Source: JAGOBP01 sp046328575
GTDB taxonomy: Bacteria > Chloroflexota > Anaerolineae > Fen-1058
Direction: 5' to 3'
Length of the DNA stretch: 64,000 bases
Assembly (NCBI GenBank): GCA_046328575.1
Contig: JAXLWI010000018.1
Span: 3,132 to 67,131, forward strand
The position numbers were made by a program, and so were the translations under genes. How positions within the stretch are numbered: position 1 is the first letter of the stretch; each line of letters opens with the position of its first letter. Below, in pieces: positions 9,857 to 17,855 of this stretch. Under the pieces are notes generated by a model. The model ran no database searches and was not told where the DNA came from. It worked only from the letters and a program-made list of their open reading frames with translations.

Positions 9857-10540
9857 TTAGTCTTCGGCCATCTCGGTCTGCACCGTTGCCGGCTCGCGGC
9901 GCAGCCGCCGCAAAATTTCGTCTTTGTTGTCGCGCCAGATGTGGATCAAAGTTGGCAGCGCCGAAATGAAGACCACGGCGATGATCAACAGTAGGAAGTA
10001 TTTATCCAACGTTTCTGGCTCGACGGTCGCGCCAAAGACTGTTCCGATCCCGTAGCCGATCAGCGTCACGCCCACGGCCCACAACAACCCACCGAACACA
10101 TTCCAAATGAAGAATTGCCGATACTCCATTTCGACTGCGCCCGCCACGATCGGCGCGAAGGTACGAATAAACGGCACAAAGCGCGCCAGCACAATCGTCT
10201 TGCCGCCATGCTTATCGTAGAAGGCTTTGGCCGCCAGTAGATTTTTTCGCTTGAACAAGCGCGAGTTCTCCCGGTTGAAAATGCGCGGCCCCGTCTTCTT
10301 GCCGAACCAGTAACCGACATTGTCGCCCAAAATCGCCGCAATGGGCAATGCGATCAGCAGAAACGGCAGATTCAAGAACGGCTGCCCCGTCCCCGGATCG
10401 ATGCGCCAAGCCAGCAACCCCGCTGTCAGCAGTAGGCTATCGCCGGGCAGAAAGAAGCCGAAAAACAGCCCCGACTCTGCAAAGACAATGGCGATGATGC
10501 CCACGTAGCCAAATGTTTGAACGATCTGTTCGAGACTCAT
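9857..10540 (-). CDS. DedA/SNARE-associated family membrane protein
   Basis: 227 residues, ATG at 10540 behind AAGGGGAG. DedA proteins are inner-membrane carriers implicated in lipid (undecaprenyl-phosphate or phospholipid) flipping and proton-motive-force balance. Family features seen are ESGLFFGFFLPGDSLLL near the N-terminus (the acidic residue plus P-G-D re-entrant loop), GKKTGPRIF in the cytoplasmic loop, and RFVPFIRTFAPIVAGA with the two essential arginines. Five or so hydrophobic segments follow the standard pattern, and a charged C-terminal tail (RRLRREP) is cytoplasmic. It stands alone between terminators. Whether it moves a particular lipid cannot be read from sequence. Confidence 0.9.
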   Translation of the reverse strand: MSLEQIVQTFGYVGIIAIVFAESGLFFGFFLPGDSLLLTAGLLAWRIDPGTGQPFLNLPFLLIALPIAAILGDNVGYWFGKKTGPRIFNRENSRLFKRKNLLAAKAFYDKHGGKTIVLARFVPFIRTFAPIVAGAVEMEYRQFFIWNVFGGLLWAVGVTLIGYGIGTVFGATVEPETLDKYFLLLIIAVVFISALPTLIHIWRDNKDEILRRLRREPATVQTEMAED

Positions 10541-10564
10541 GTTTCTCCCCTTTTAGATAGTCGA

Positions 10565-10592
10565 AGACCCCGCCTCTATACGAGCGGGGTCT
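10565..10592 (-). terminator. terminator of the HMG-CoA reductase gene
   Basis: A 9-bp stem, AGACCCCGC at 10565-10573 and GCGGGGTCT at 10584-10592, lies 80 bp beyond the reductase stop. There is no long T run, so efficiency is uncertain. Confidence 0.55.
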
Positions 10593-10673
10593 CTCAAGTT
10601 ACTGTGATGGCCAGAATACCATGCTTCAACTCATGCGACAAGCGCTTTCGAATGGGGACTGGGTTGGCCGCAT

Positions 10674-12215
10674 TCAGCGGTTGCGGCCGTACTTCTCATG
10701 ACTCGATACCCAATCGGACGATGAAATGGCGGATGCCAAAGAAATCTCGCCCGCTAAAGCGACGGCCGCCACAATCTCGGCCAACCGATAGACTTTACCG
10801 CGCCCTACGCACCCCAGAATCTCCAGGCACTCGCGTTGAGTGGGCAAACCTACGCCGCCGCCGTGCGTAGCTACAATAAGCGACGGAATCGTCAACGACA
10901 TATACAGATCGCCCTGCGGCGTTAGTTCGGTGTACAGCAAGCCCGCCGACGATTCGGCCACGTTCGCCACGTCCTGGCCTGTGGCGATGAACATCGCAGT
11001 GATGCCGTTGGCCGAATGCAAACCGTTGTTGTTTACGCCCGATAGGAAACCGCCGATCGACGCAACGCCGTAGTGATAGAACAGCTTCTCTGGCTCCACG
11101 CGCATGTGCTGAATCAACACGTCGCGCTTCACGGTCGCTTCGGCGGTGACCCGCTTGCCGCGCGTGCGCATGATGTTGATCTGCGACGCCTTCTTGTCGG
11201 TGGCAAAGTTCGATTCGAGATAGAAGTTGGTGATGCCCTCGTAGTGATCGATGATCCAGCCGCACGCCGCAAACGTCGCGCGGCCTACCATGTTCTGCCC
11301 GGCCGCATCGCCCGTGGTGTAGTTGAAGCGCAGATACACAAACTTGTTCGACAGGTACGTGTCGATGTTGTCGAGTTTGGCTACGCTCGAAGTGGCTTCG
11401 GCTTCGTCTTTGATCTTATCGAAGTTGTCCTGCACCCACTTCGCAAATTCTCGGCCGGCGCGCGCATCGGCAAACACGAAGACCGGCGCGCGCTGCATCG
11501 CATCGCCGACGACGGTGACCTTGACGCCGCCGCTGAGGTTCATGATCTTCATGCCGCGATTGTACGACGCGACGAGCGTGCCCTCGCTAGTCGCCATCGG
11601 AATTAAGAAGTCACCTTGCGCGTGTTCGCCGTCGATGCGCATGGGACCCGCCAAACCGATCGGGACTTGGGCGACCCCAATGAAATTCTCGCAGTTGCCT
11701 TTCGCCGCATGTGGATCGAACGAGTACTTCCACAAATGATTGGGTTTCGCGCCGGTGACTTGCTCGACGAGCGTTTGCCGCTGCCGAATGATGTCGTCGC
11801 TGTAGTCGTCGTTGTGATCGCGCGGAATCTTGAGTTGTTCCGGTTCATGTGCGGAGATGCCGTCTTCGACTTTGAATTGCAGTTTGCCAAACGGCCTGGT
11901 TTCAAAGGCGATTTCGATCTCGTGCTTGCCTTCCGGCAGCGCGGACAGCGGCGTTTGAATGGTGACGATGGCCCGCAAGGGGAAGGCCAGCGGATGACTG
12001 GCGGAGACTTCGTACGGCGACAGCGTGTGCCCGTCACTCAGGGTCAGCGACACGCGATCGAGTGCGACGGGCGTGCCGTTGATGGCGATGCTGCGCAAAC
12101 CGATCAGTTCCGCATCGCTCAAGCGGTTCTTGATCGAGAACTGTACGCCTGCTTCGGCATTCTTCAAGCTGCCGAGGGTATACAACTTCTTCAGCAACAT
12201 GCTCGGAATGATCAT
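10674..12215 (-). CDS. hmgA: class I hydroxymethylglutaryl-CoA reductase with an extra N-terminal domain
   Basis: Reduces HMG-CoA to mevalonate with NADPH for isoprenoid synthesis. The ATG at 12215 follows GGGGGAG; 513 residues. The catalytic part (from ~residue 135) has the class I residues: Glu in MATSEGTLVASYNRG, Asp in TGDAAGQNM, Lys in TDKKASQIN, and His in the C-terminal SSHEKYGRN. There is no membrane anchor. The first ~130 residues (AGVQFSIKNRLSDAEL...KLQFKVEDGI) look like a beta-sandwich, absent from archaeal and eukaryotic catalytic cores; it resembles DUF6379/C-deglycosidase beta-subunit-like sequences as I remember them (not checked). No other mevalonate gene is adjacent. It implies a mevalonate route in this organism. 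Confidence 0.93.
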   Translation of the reverse strand: MIIPSMLLKKLYTLGSLKNAEAGVQFSIKNRLSDAELIGLRSIAINGTPVALDRVSLTLSDGHTLSPYEVSASHPLAFPLRAIVTIQTPLSALPEGKHEIEIAFETRPFGKLQFKVEDGISAHEPEQLKIPRDHNDDYSDDIIRQRQTLVEQVTGAKPNHLWKYSFDPHAAKGNCENFIGVAQVPIGLAGPMRIDGEHAQGDFLIPMATSEGTLVASYNRGMKIMNLSGGVKVTVVGDAMQRAPVFVFADARAGREFAKWVQDNFDKIKDEAEATSSVAKLDNIDTYLSNKFVYLRFNYTTGDAAGQNMVGRATFAACGWIIDHYEGITNFYLESNFATDKKASQINIMRTRGKRVTAEATVKRDVLIQHMRVEPEKLFYHYGVASIGGFLSGVNNNGLHSANGITAMFIATGQDVANVAESSAGLLYTELTPQGDLYMSLTIPSLIVATHGGGVGLPTQRECLEILGCVGRGKVYRLAEIVAAVALAGEISLASAISSSDWVSSHEKYGRNR

Positions 12216-12323
12216 GGCGGCTCCCCCTATGAAGTTGAAATGTGGCATGCGGAACGCGGAATAATGCTGGCTACGGCCTCAAATATACTTGAGCGGTTAT
12301 GGGCTGTCAACCACAAAATCGAT

Positions 12324-13307
12324 CTACGCCCTTCGTTTCAAGAAAGGCATCAGATCGTGGCTGTATTCATCGAGGCAAGCCGGATCGCCGTTGAGCGGCT
12401 GGAAGACGATCGAGTCTGCACCGGCGTCGCTCAAACGCTGGATGGTATCGAGCACTTGCTCGGGCGTTCCGGCGGCTGAGAAGGCGTCGAGCCAGTCATC
12501 AGGCATGTCGCGCGCGACTGCGTCGACACTGCGCGTTTGAGTAAATGCTGCAACCTCGGCCATAATCCCCAAGGCGTTCAGTTGTACATCAGCCCAGGGC
12601 AGCCGGGCGGCTAATGACTGGCGTGCTGCGGCCCGTGCGGCGCTTCCGTCGCGATTGACTTTCACATCGAAATAGACAACGACCCGCTGGTGAGTACGCC
12701 CTGATTCAGCCATTCCGGCGTGAATCTGCTCGCACGCCCAACGCACATAGGCTGGTGACGACATGCCGGTCAAGAGCGTGCCATCGCCGACACGCCCTGC
12801 CAGCCGCAGCGATTTGTCGCGCATTGCGCCGACATACAACGGCGGAAGCGTCGTCGGCGTCAGCTGCATCTGAACGCGATCGAGGTTCACCTGTTCACCG
12901 TGTGTGGTGATCATTTCGCCGCTGAGCAACTGACGCACGGCGATCACCGTTTCTTCCAGCGCTTTCATGGATGATCTCGGCGCCGCGCCGATTTGCGTCA
13001 TCCACGCCCCGACGCCATGCCCAAAGCCCGGCAGCAACCGATCGGGAAAGGCGCGCGCCAACGTGGTGATTTCCATCGCCGCAAACAAAGGATTATGGGC
13101 CGTCGCGGGCAGCAGACCGATGCCCACTTTGAGACGCTGCGTGGCCGACAGGGCGATGGCCGCCGAGGTAAAGGCTCCGGGCAAGAAACAATCATCCCAT
13201 AGCCACAGTTCGTCGAAGCCCGCCGACTCGGCGCGACGGGCGTAATCGGCCAGCGTTTCGGGCGGGAACTTGGGATGGAAGATCACACCAATTGATGGCA
13301 CAGGCAT
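12324..13307 (-). CDS. LLM-class F420/FMN-dependent oxidoreductase
   Basis: 327 residues with a luciferase-like TIM barrel. The N-terminus SIGVIFHPKFPPETLADYARRAESAGFDELWLWDD and the following ATQRLKVGIGLLPATAHNPLFAAMEITTLARAFPDRLLPGFGHGVGAWM are characteristic of luciferase-like monooxygenases and methylenetetrahydromethanopterin-reductase-like F420 enzymes. A late DAGADSIVFQPL strand closes the barrel. Whether FMN or F420 is the cofactor cannot be told; Chloroflexota often use F420. It stands alone, between hmgA and the minisatellite, with no SD stronger than GAGAG. Confidence 0.85.
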   Translation of the reverse strand: MPVPSIGVIFHPKFPPETLADYARRAESAGFDELWLWDDCFLPGAFTSAAIALSATQRLKVGIGLLPATAHNPLFAAMEITTLARAFPDRLLPGFGHGVGAWMTQIGAAPRSSMKALEETVIAVRQLLSGEMITTHGEQVNLDRVQMQLTPTTLPPLYVGAMRDKSLRLAGRVGDGTLLTGMSSPAYVRWACEQIHAGMAESGRTHQRVVVYFDVKVNRDGSAARAAARQSLAARLPWADVQLNALGIMAEVAAFTQTRSVDAVARDMPDDWLDAFSAAGTPEQVLDTIQRLSDAGADSIVFQPLNGDPACLDEYSHDLMPFLKRRA

Positions 13308-13515
13308 GAGCGACTCTCGCTTTCAGAAAAGTTGTTTGCCACAGAAGTGAGGCAAAATTCAACACAATTGCTCGCAGCCCGCGTCCTCGCGGGCGTCATA
13401 AACAGATCAAACGCGACCGCGTGCACGCGGGAGAAAATCCATAAACAGGTGTGTCGCCGCGTTCAGTACAGAACAAGCCACTTGGCTGATCAATGTCAAT
13501 ATACCGTTTCTGTGG
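13308..13515. other. intergenic spacer before the minisatellite
   Basis: I see no gene, RNA or hairpin of note in this stretch, which together with the tandem repeats makes a 460-bp gap between the LLM oxidoreductase start and the surE stop. Confidence 0.4.
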
Positions 13516-13746
13516 CCTGTCATTGGCGCTCCGCAGCCTGTCATTGACGCTCCGCACCCTGTATTTGGCGCTCCGCAGCCTGCCATCAGCGCTCCGCAGC
13601 CTGTCATTGGCGCTCCGCACCCTGTATTTGGTACTCCGCGTCTTGCAATTGATGCTCCGCAGCCTGTATTTGGTACTCCGCGCACTGTCATTGACGCTCC
13701 GCGGCCTGTTTTAAGCGATCCGCGTCGTGCCAATGGCGTTCCGCAC
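13516..13746. repeat. tandem repeat: 11 copies of a 21-bp unit
   Basis: Eleven consecutive 21-nt units fill exactly 231 bp. The consensus is CCTGTCATTGGCGCTCCGCA plus one variable base. The core CTCCGC is kept in nine units; the middle (CATTGGCG, TATTTGGTA, CATTGAC) varies. Because 21 is a multiple of three, frames stay open on both strands and encode seven-residue repeats, but none has a ribosome site or a plausible protein. There are no spacers, so it is not CRISPR. Unit divergence suggests old expansion. It lies just beyond the 3' end of surE. Confidence 0.9.
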
Positions 13747-13769
13747 TCCGCCTTCTGTCTTCTGCGTTC

Positions 13770-14507
13770 CTAAATATTCCACTCCTTTAGCGTTTCCATA
13801 AACCTGTACGCCGTCATATCCATCTGAATCGGCGTGATGGAGATGTAGCCGTTGTGCAGCGCGCCGACATCGGTGCCGTCGTCGGGAATGCCCGTCGGGG
13901 CCGAGCCGCCGATCCAGTAATAGGGTCGGCCCCGTGGATCGATGCGAGCGTCGAGGGCGTCGTTGTACACACGCTCGCCCATCCGCGTGAGTTGCACCCC
14001 TTTGATCGGTCCGGTGGGCACATTCACGTTGAGTAAAACTTCGCGCGGCAGGCCGTGCGCCAACACGATCGGCACGAGGCGCGCCGCAAAGGCCGCGGCA
14101 GTTTCATAGGCGGACGCGTCATCCACCGACACCGCGATCGACGGGATGCCGCTCAACGAACCTTCCATCGCGGCGGTGACGGTGCCCGAGTATGTGACAT
14201 CGTGGCTGAGGTTGGGAAAGGGATTAATGCCGGACACGATCAGATCCGGCTTGAAGTCGATCGCGCCGAGCAGCACCAGCGCGACGCAATCGCTGGGCGC
14301 GCCGCTGCTGGCATACGCGTCGCTGCCATCGGCCAATTGGACTTTGTTCAAGCGCAGCGGCTTATGCAGCGTCTTGACGTGGCCGCCCGCGCTCCAGTTT
14401 TGATCGGGCGCGACCACCGTCACTTGTCCAACTTTTTCCAGCGCTTGTTTTAGGATCAACAGCCCCGGCGCGCTGTAGCCATCGTCGTTGGTTACCAGAA
14501 TGTTCAT
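13770..14507 (-). CDS. surE: 5'/3'-nucleotidase SurE
   Basis: Metal-dependent phosphatase acting on nucleoside monophosphates (and polyphosphate in some species). The ATG at 14507 has AGGAG 7 nt upstream; 245 residues. The metal-site residues are visible: NDDG at the N-terminus (MNILVTNDDGYSAPG), NWSAGG, and the SGINPFPNLSHDVTYSGTV block whose Asn coordinates the metal. Residues GAPSDCVALVLL match the family core. The C-terminal swap region (DVGALHNGYISITPIQMDM) is normal. It stands alone; the PBP gene upstream ends with its own terminator. Confidence 0.94.
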   Translation of the reverse strand: MNILVTNDDGYSAPGLLILKQALEKVGQVTVVAPDQNWSAGGHVKTLHKPLRLNKVQLADGSDAYASSGAPSDCVALVLLGAIDFKPDLIVSGINPFPNLSHDVTYSGTVTAAMEGSLSGIPSIAVSVDDASAYETAAAFAARLVPIVLAHGLPREVLLNVNVPTGPIKGVQLTRMGERVYNDALDARIDPRGRPYYWIGGSAPTGIPDDGTDVGALHNGYISITPIQMDMTAYRFMETLKEWNI

Positions 14508-14571
14508 GATTACTCCTGAAGTCGTCGGGCGCGGAAGCCCGCTCGGATGTGTCAAATCTCAGCGGCGCTAG

Positions 14572-14612
14572 ATAAACAATGACCCGCTCAGTCATTACGA
14601 GCGGGCCATTTC
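14572..14612 (-). terminator. terminator of the PBP1A-type gene
   Basis: AATGACCCGCTC (14578-14589) pairs with GAGCGGGCCATT (14599-14610) with a single mismatch; a T-rich run follows on the minus strand. Confidence 0.7.
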
Positions 14613-14648
14613 TCTGCTAAATCATCATGCCTGATCCCAGATTGTCAA

Positions 14649-17597
14649 TCACTGGCTCTTCTTCGCCGTAATCACCACTTTGACCTTGTTGCTTTCGGCC
14701 ACGTTGCCAGCTTTGTCGTATACCTTGGCGAAGAACGTGTGCGTGCCGAGTTTGTCGCCGGAATCGAGCACCCACTTGTCGCCGAAGGGCGGCGCGGCGC
14801 GCACCGACCACGGTTCCGGCTTGTCATCAACGTAGATCTCAACGCGCCCGATCGCGACGTTGTCCTGCACGTCCAACTGGATGCTGACCCACTCGTCGGT
14901 CGGATAGGTGTAAGCATCGCCGTTGTTGGGATAGATGATCTTGATCGTCGGCGAGATGTTATCGACGGTGACGGGCACGACCGCCGTCTGTGTTTCATTG
15001 TTATTGCGGAACACGGTCAGGCGCAGGCTGTACAACCCATCAAGGTTGCTGACATCCCAGAACTCAAGCACATTGTTATCGACTTGCTCGCCGTGATCGG
15101 GACCGATCTGCTGCCACTCGGTGGGATTGAGCCCCTTGCCGAAGTCGATGCGATAGTGATTGTAATCGCCGCCTTTGGCGTTGCCGGTGATGGGCGTGGT
15201 AGCACGAATATACGAATACGCGCTCGGCCCGATGATGGCAACATCGCCATAAGCATTGGGTGGCGGCCCGTAAGCGGTATCATAGTTCGACGGCGGCTGC
15301 GGGATGTTGTTCTCGCGCACGTAGTCGGCCGCTTCCGGCGGATAGATTTCAAACACCTTCTCTTCCACTTTGTCGGGCGGCGTAAAAGCCGTCGCTAGTT
15401 GGCCGGTATCGCGATCGATCAGGAACGCTTGCGACAGCGTATCGTACGAGGTCGGCTCAGTGCCGGGGATGAACAGTTCTTTGGTTGTGGGGCAATACTT
15501 AGTCGGCAGCAAACCCGTCGTCGCACACACGACTTTTTCTTCCAAGCCCGGTGGCCTCACAAATGGCTGGATTTCCTTGTCTTTCAAGAAGTACGACATG
15601 ATCTGGTTCCACACCGGAGCGGCACCCGAGATACCCGTCACATGCTTCATTGGGCTATTGTCGGTATTGCCGATCCACACGGCAACCACAACTTGCGGTG
15701 TGTAACCGACCGTCCAGTTATCCTTGAAGTCGTTCGTCGTACCAGTCTTGACCGCCGCAGGCCGATCGAGTTCGAGCACATTCGGGCAGCCAAAGGCCGC
15801 GCAGCGCGCGCCGTTATCGGACAGGAAGTTGGTGATCAGATACGCCAGCGGCGCATCGACGACGCGCACGACGGTAGCGACATCGTACTTCCACAACACG
15901 TTGCCCTTGCTGTCTTCGACGCGCAGCACCGGCACCGGATCGAGCGTGCGATAGCCGGGGCGTTGTCGATCTTCGGGGATCGGCGCGCCAGCCATGTTAC
16001 CGCTGTTGGCGAACACGCCAAAGGCGTACGCCATATCGATGGGCTTTACTTCCCCGCCGCCCAATGTTAGGGCGAGACCGTAATAGTCCAGACCTTGATC
16101 GAGTGTGGTAATGCCCATCTGATGCGCGGTGCGGACGACGTTGCCCACGCCGGCCATCTCTAACGCACGCACGGCGGGGATGTTGTACGATCGGGCTAAA
16201 GCGAGCCGCATACGCGCGTAGCCGTGGTACTTTCGATCGTAATTCTCCGGCACATAGATCGGCGGATTCGCGCCGGGCTGTTGGAACTCGGTCCGCACGT
16301 CGAGGAAACCATATGACGCGGGCACGCCTTGCGAGAGCAGCGTCAGATACGTGAACGGCTTGAAGGACGAGCCAGGTTGACGCAGACCCGTGGCGACGTT
16401 GAACTTGCCGTCGATGCTGTCATTCCAATAATCGGCGCTGCCCACCATCGCTAAAATTTCGCCCGTCGTCGGGCGGATGACGACTGTGGAGCCGTTGTTG
16501 GCGTTGTGATCTTCTTCGGTCAGTTTCTTGACTTGATTGGCGATGGCGTCTTGCGCGAAATTCTGCAGATCCAGATCGAGTGTGGTGTAGACCTTCAGAC
16601 CACCCCGATAGACCTTATCGGCCCCGAATTTATCTTCCAGCCACTTGCGGACGTAAACTGAAAAGTGCGGGGCTTTGATGTCGAAGCGTTCTTCCACGCC
16701 GCCGCCGATCTTGAGATCTTCGGCCTTGGCGGCCACCGCTTCTTCGGCGGTGATGTAGCCGTCACGCAGCATCGCGTCGAGGGCCAATGCCTGCCGGAGT
16801 TCCGCATCGTTGGGGTTATCGATCGGGTTCTGCGCCGGGAACTGCGGAATCGGCGCGAGCATGGCACATTCGGCCAGGTCCAGTTGATCGACCGTCTTGT
16901 TGTAGTACACCTTGGCCGCGGCCTGAATGCCATATGCCAGGTTGCCATAGAAGTTGGTGTTGAGATACCACTCCAGAATTTGATCTTTGGAATAGCGGCG
17001 GCCGATTTCAGCCGATAACAAAATTTCTTTCGCCTTGCGGGTATAGCCGGCAATGCCTTCGCGGATTAAGCGCTCTTCGGGATCGATGAGGTTGCCCTTG
17101 ACCAACTGTTGCGTGATCGACGAACCACCTTGCACCGAACCACCTTGCAGATTGCTGACGAAGGCGCGCGCCACACCACGAATGTCGAAGCCGGGATTCT
17201 CATAGAAACTCTTGTCTTCGTTGGCGACGACGGCCTGACGGCAAAACGGCGGAATCGTGTCCAGCGACACCCACTGCCGGTCGCCACCGCGTGGATCGAT
17301 CACTTCGTACAGCAGGTTCTTGCCAGTCCGATCGTAAATCTTGGTGGTCTCGAAGAACTCCTGATTCTGCGCCGAAAAACGCGCGGCCAGTTGGGCCGGA
17401 TCGGGCAGATCGGAGGTGAGACTCACGTAGATAGCGACGGCGCCGCCTACGCCCGTGCCGAAGATCGCGCCGCAGCTCAGGAGGATCGCCACTACGCCGA
17501 TGACGAGCATACGCCAGAGTGTCTGGCCTTTGCCTTGTTTGGCGCGCACGCGCTGCCGCCGCGCGAGAATGACTTGAATGTTGGGATCAGTTGCCAC
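14649..17597 (-). CDS. class A penicillin-binding protein (PBP1A-type transglycosylase/transpeptidase)
   Basis: Polymerises and cross-links peptidoglycan. The start is GTG 17597 behind GAGG; 982 residues. One membrane helix at ~31-60. The GT51 transglycosylase has catalytic Glu127 in VVANEDKSFYENPGFD, with GGSSITQQLVKGNL and RKAKEILLSAEI. The transpeptidase shows SxxK at S410-K413 (PGSSFKPFTYL), SxN at S470-N472 (ARSYNIPAV) and KTG at 617-619 (AAVKTGTTNDF). Residues ~880-975 form an Ig-like domain (SPTIKIIYPNNGDAY...KVYDKAGNV), an uncommon addition that may bind the wall or partners. The gene is divergent from the glycosyltransferase pair and monocistronic. Confidence 0.95.
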   Translation of the reverse strand: MATDPNIQVILARRQRVRAKQGKGQTLWRMLVIGVVAILLSCGAIFGTGVGGAVAIYVSLTSDLPDPAQLAARFSAQNQEFFETTKIYDRTGKNLLYEVIDPRGGDRQWVSLDTIPPFCRQAVVANEDKSFYENPGFDIRGVARAFVSNLQGGSVQGGSSITQQLVKGNLIDPEERLIREGIAGYTRKAKEILLSAEIGRRYSKDQILEWYLNTNFYGNLAYGIQAAAKVYYNKTVDQLDLAECAMLAPIPQFPAQNPIDNPNDAELRQALALDAMLRDGYITAEEAVAAKAEDLKIGGGVEERFDIKAPHFSVYVRKWLEDKFGADKVYRGGLKVYTTLDLDLQNFAQDAIANQVKKLTEEDHNANNGSTVVIRPTTGEILAMVGSADYWNDSIDGKFNVATGLRQPGSSFKPFTYLTLLSQGVPASYGFLDVRTEFQQPGANPPIYVPENYDRKYHGYARMRLALARSYNIPAVRALEMAGVGNVVRTAHQMGITTLDQGLDYYGLALTLGGGEVKPIDMAYAFGVFANSGNMAGAPIPEDRQRPGYRTLDPVPVLRVEDSKGNVLWKYDVATVVRVVDAPLAYLITNFLSDNGARCAAFGCPNVLELDRPAAVKTGTTNDFKDNWTVGYTPQVVVAVWIGNTDNSPMKHVTGISGAAPVWNQIMSYFLKDKEIQPFVRPPGLEEKVVCATTGLLPTKYCPTTKELFIPGTEPTSYDTLSQAFLIDRDTGQLATAFTPPDKVEEKVFEIYPPEAADYVRENNIPQPPSNYDTAYGPPPNAYGDVAIIGPSAYSYIRATTPITGNAKGGDYNHYRIDFGKGLNPTEWQQIGPDHGEQVDNNVLEFWDVSNLDGLYSLRLTVFRNNNETQTAVVPVTVDNISPTIKIIYPNNGDAYTYPTDEWVSIQLDVQDNVAIGRVEIYVDDKPEPWSVRAAPPFGDKWVLDSGDKLGTHTFFAKVYDKAGNVAESNKVKVVITAKKSQ

Positions 17598-17855
17598 GTT
17601 AACCTCAAATCCAGTAAATCGATGGTAGTAGGCGCTAATCTTAACTGTTCAAAAGGTTTTGCGCAAGGAATGCGGCGAGAGGGCAGGAACAGCCCTGCGC
17701 CAGGGTTGCCAATCCAACAGCAGGAGTATAATTGAAGCACTTAGCCTGATTTCACGGAGTGGCTTGACCCTCATGAAGAACACGCCATCCGGCTCACGTG
17801 CGCGCTGGTTGGCGCGCTGCAACTGCCCGTCACCCTCATCACTGGATAGTTAAAC
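17598..17855 (+). promoter_or_regulatory. divergent promoter region with TATAAT at 17727-17732
   Basis: The 258-bp gap between the PBP gene and the glycosyltransferase pair holds a consensus -10 (17727-17732) with TTGCCA 15 bp upstream (17706-17711). A 26-codon frame from ATG 17774 lies between promoter and gene and could be a leader; I have no further support for it. Confidence 0.5.

Noticed and set aside
11616..12479. 287-codon plus-strand frame opposite the HMG-CoA reductase
   Set aside because: Antisense shadow; His/Arg-rich sequence without family features.
13407..13733. Heptapeptide-repeat protein in the minisatellite
   Set aside because: The 21-bp period keeps all frames open on both strands; no start signal and no conserved protein. 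It is a DNA repeat.
13516..13746. CRISPR array
   Set aside because: Units are directly adjacent with no spacers and there are no cas genes.
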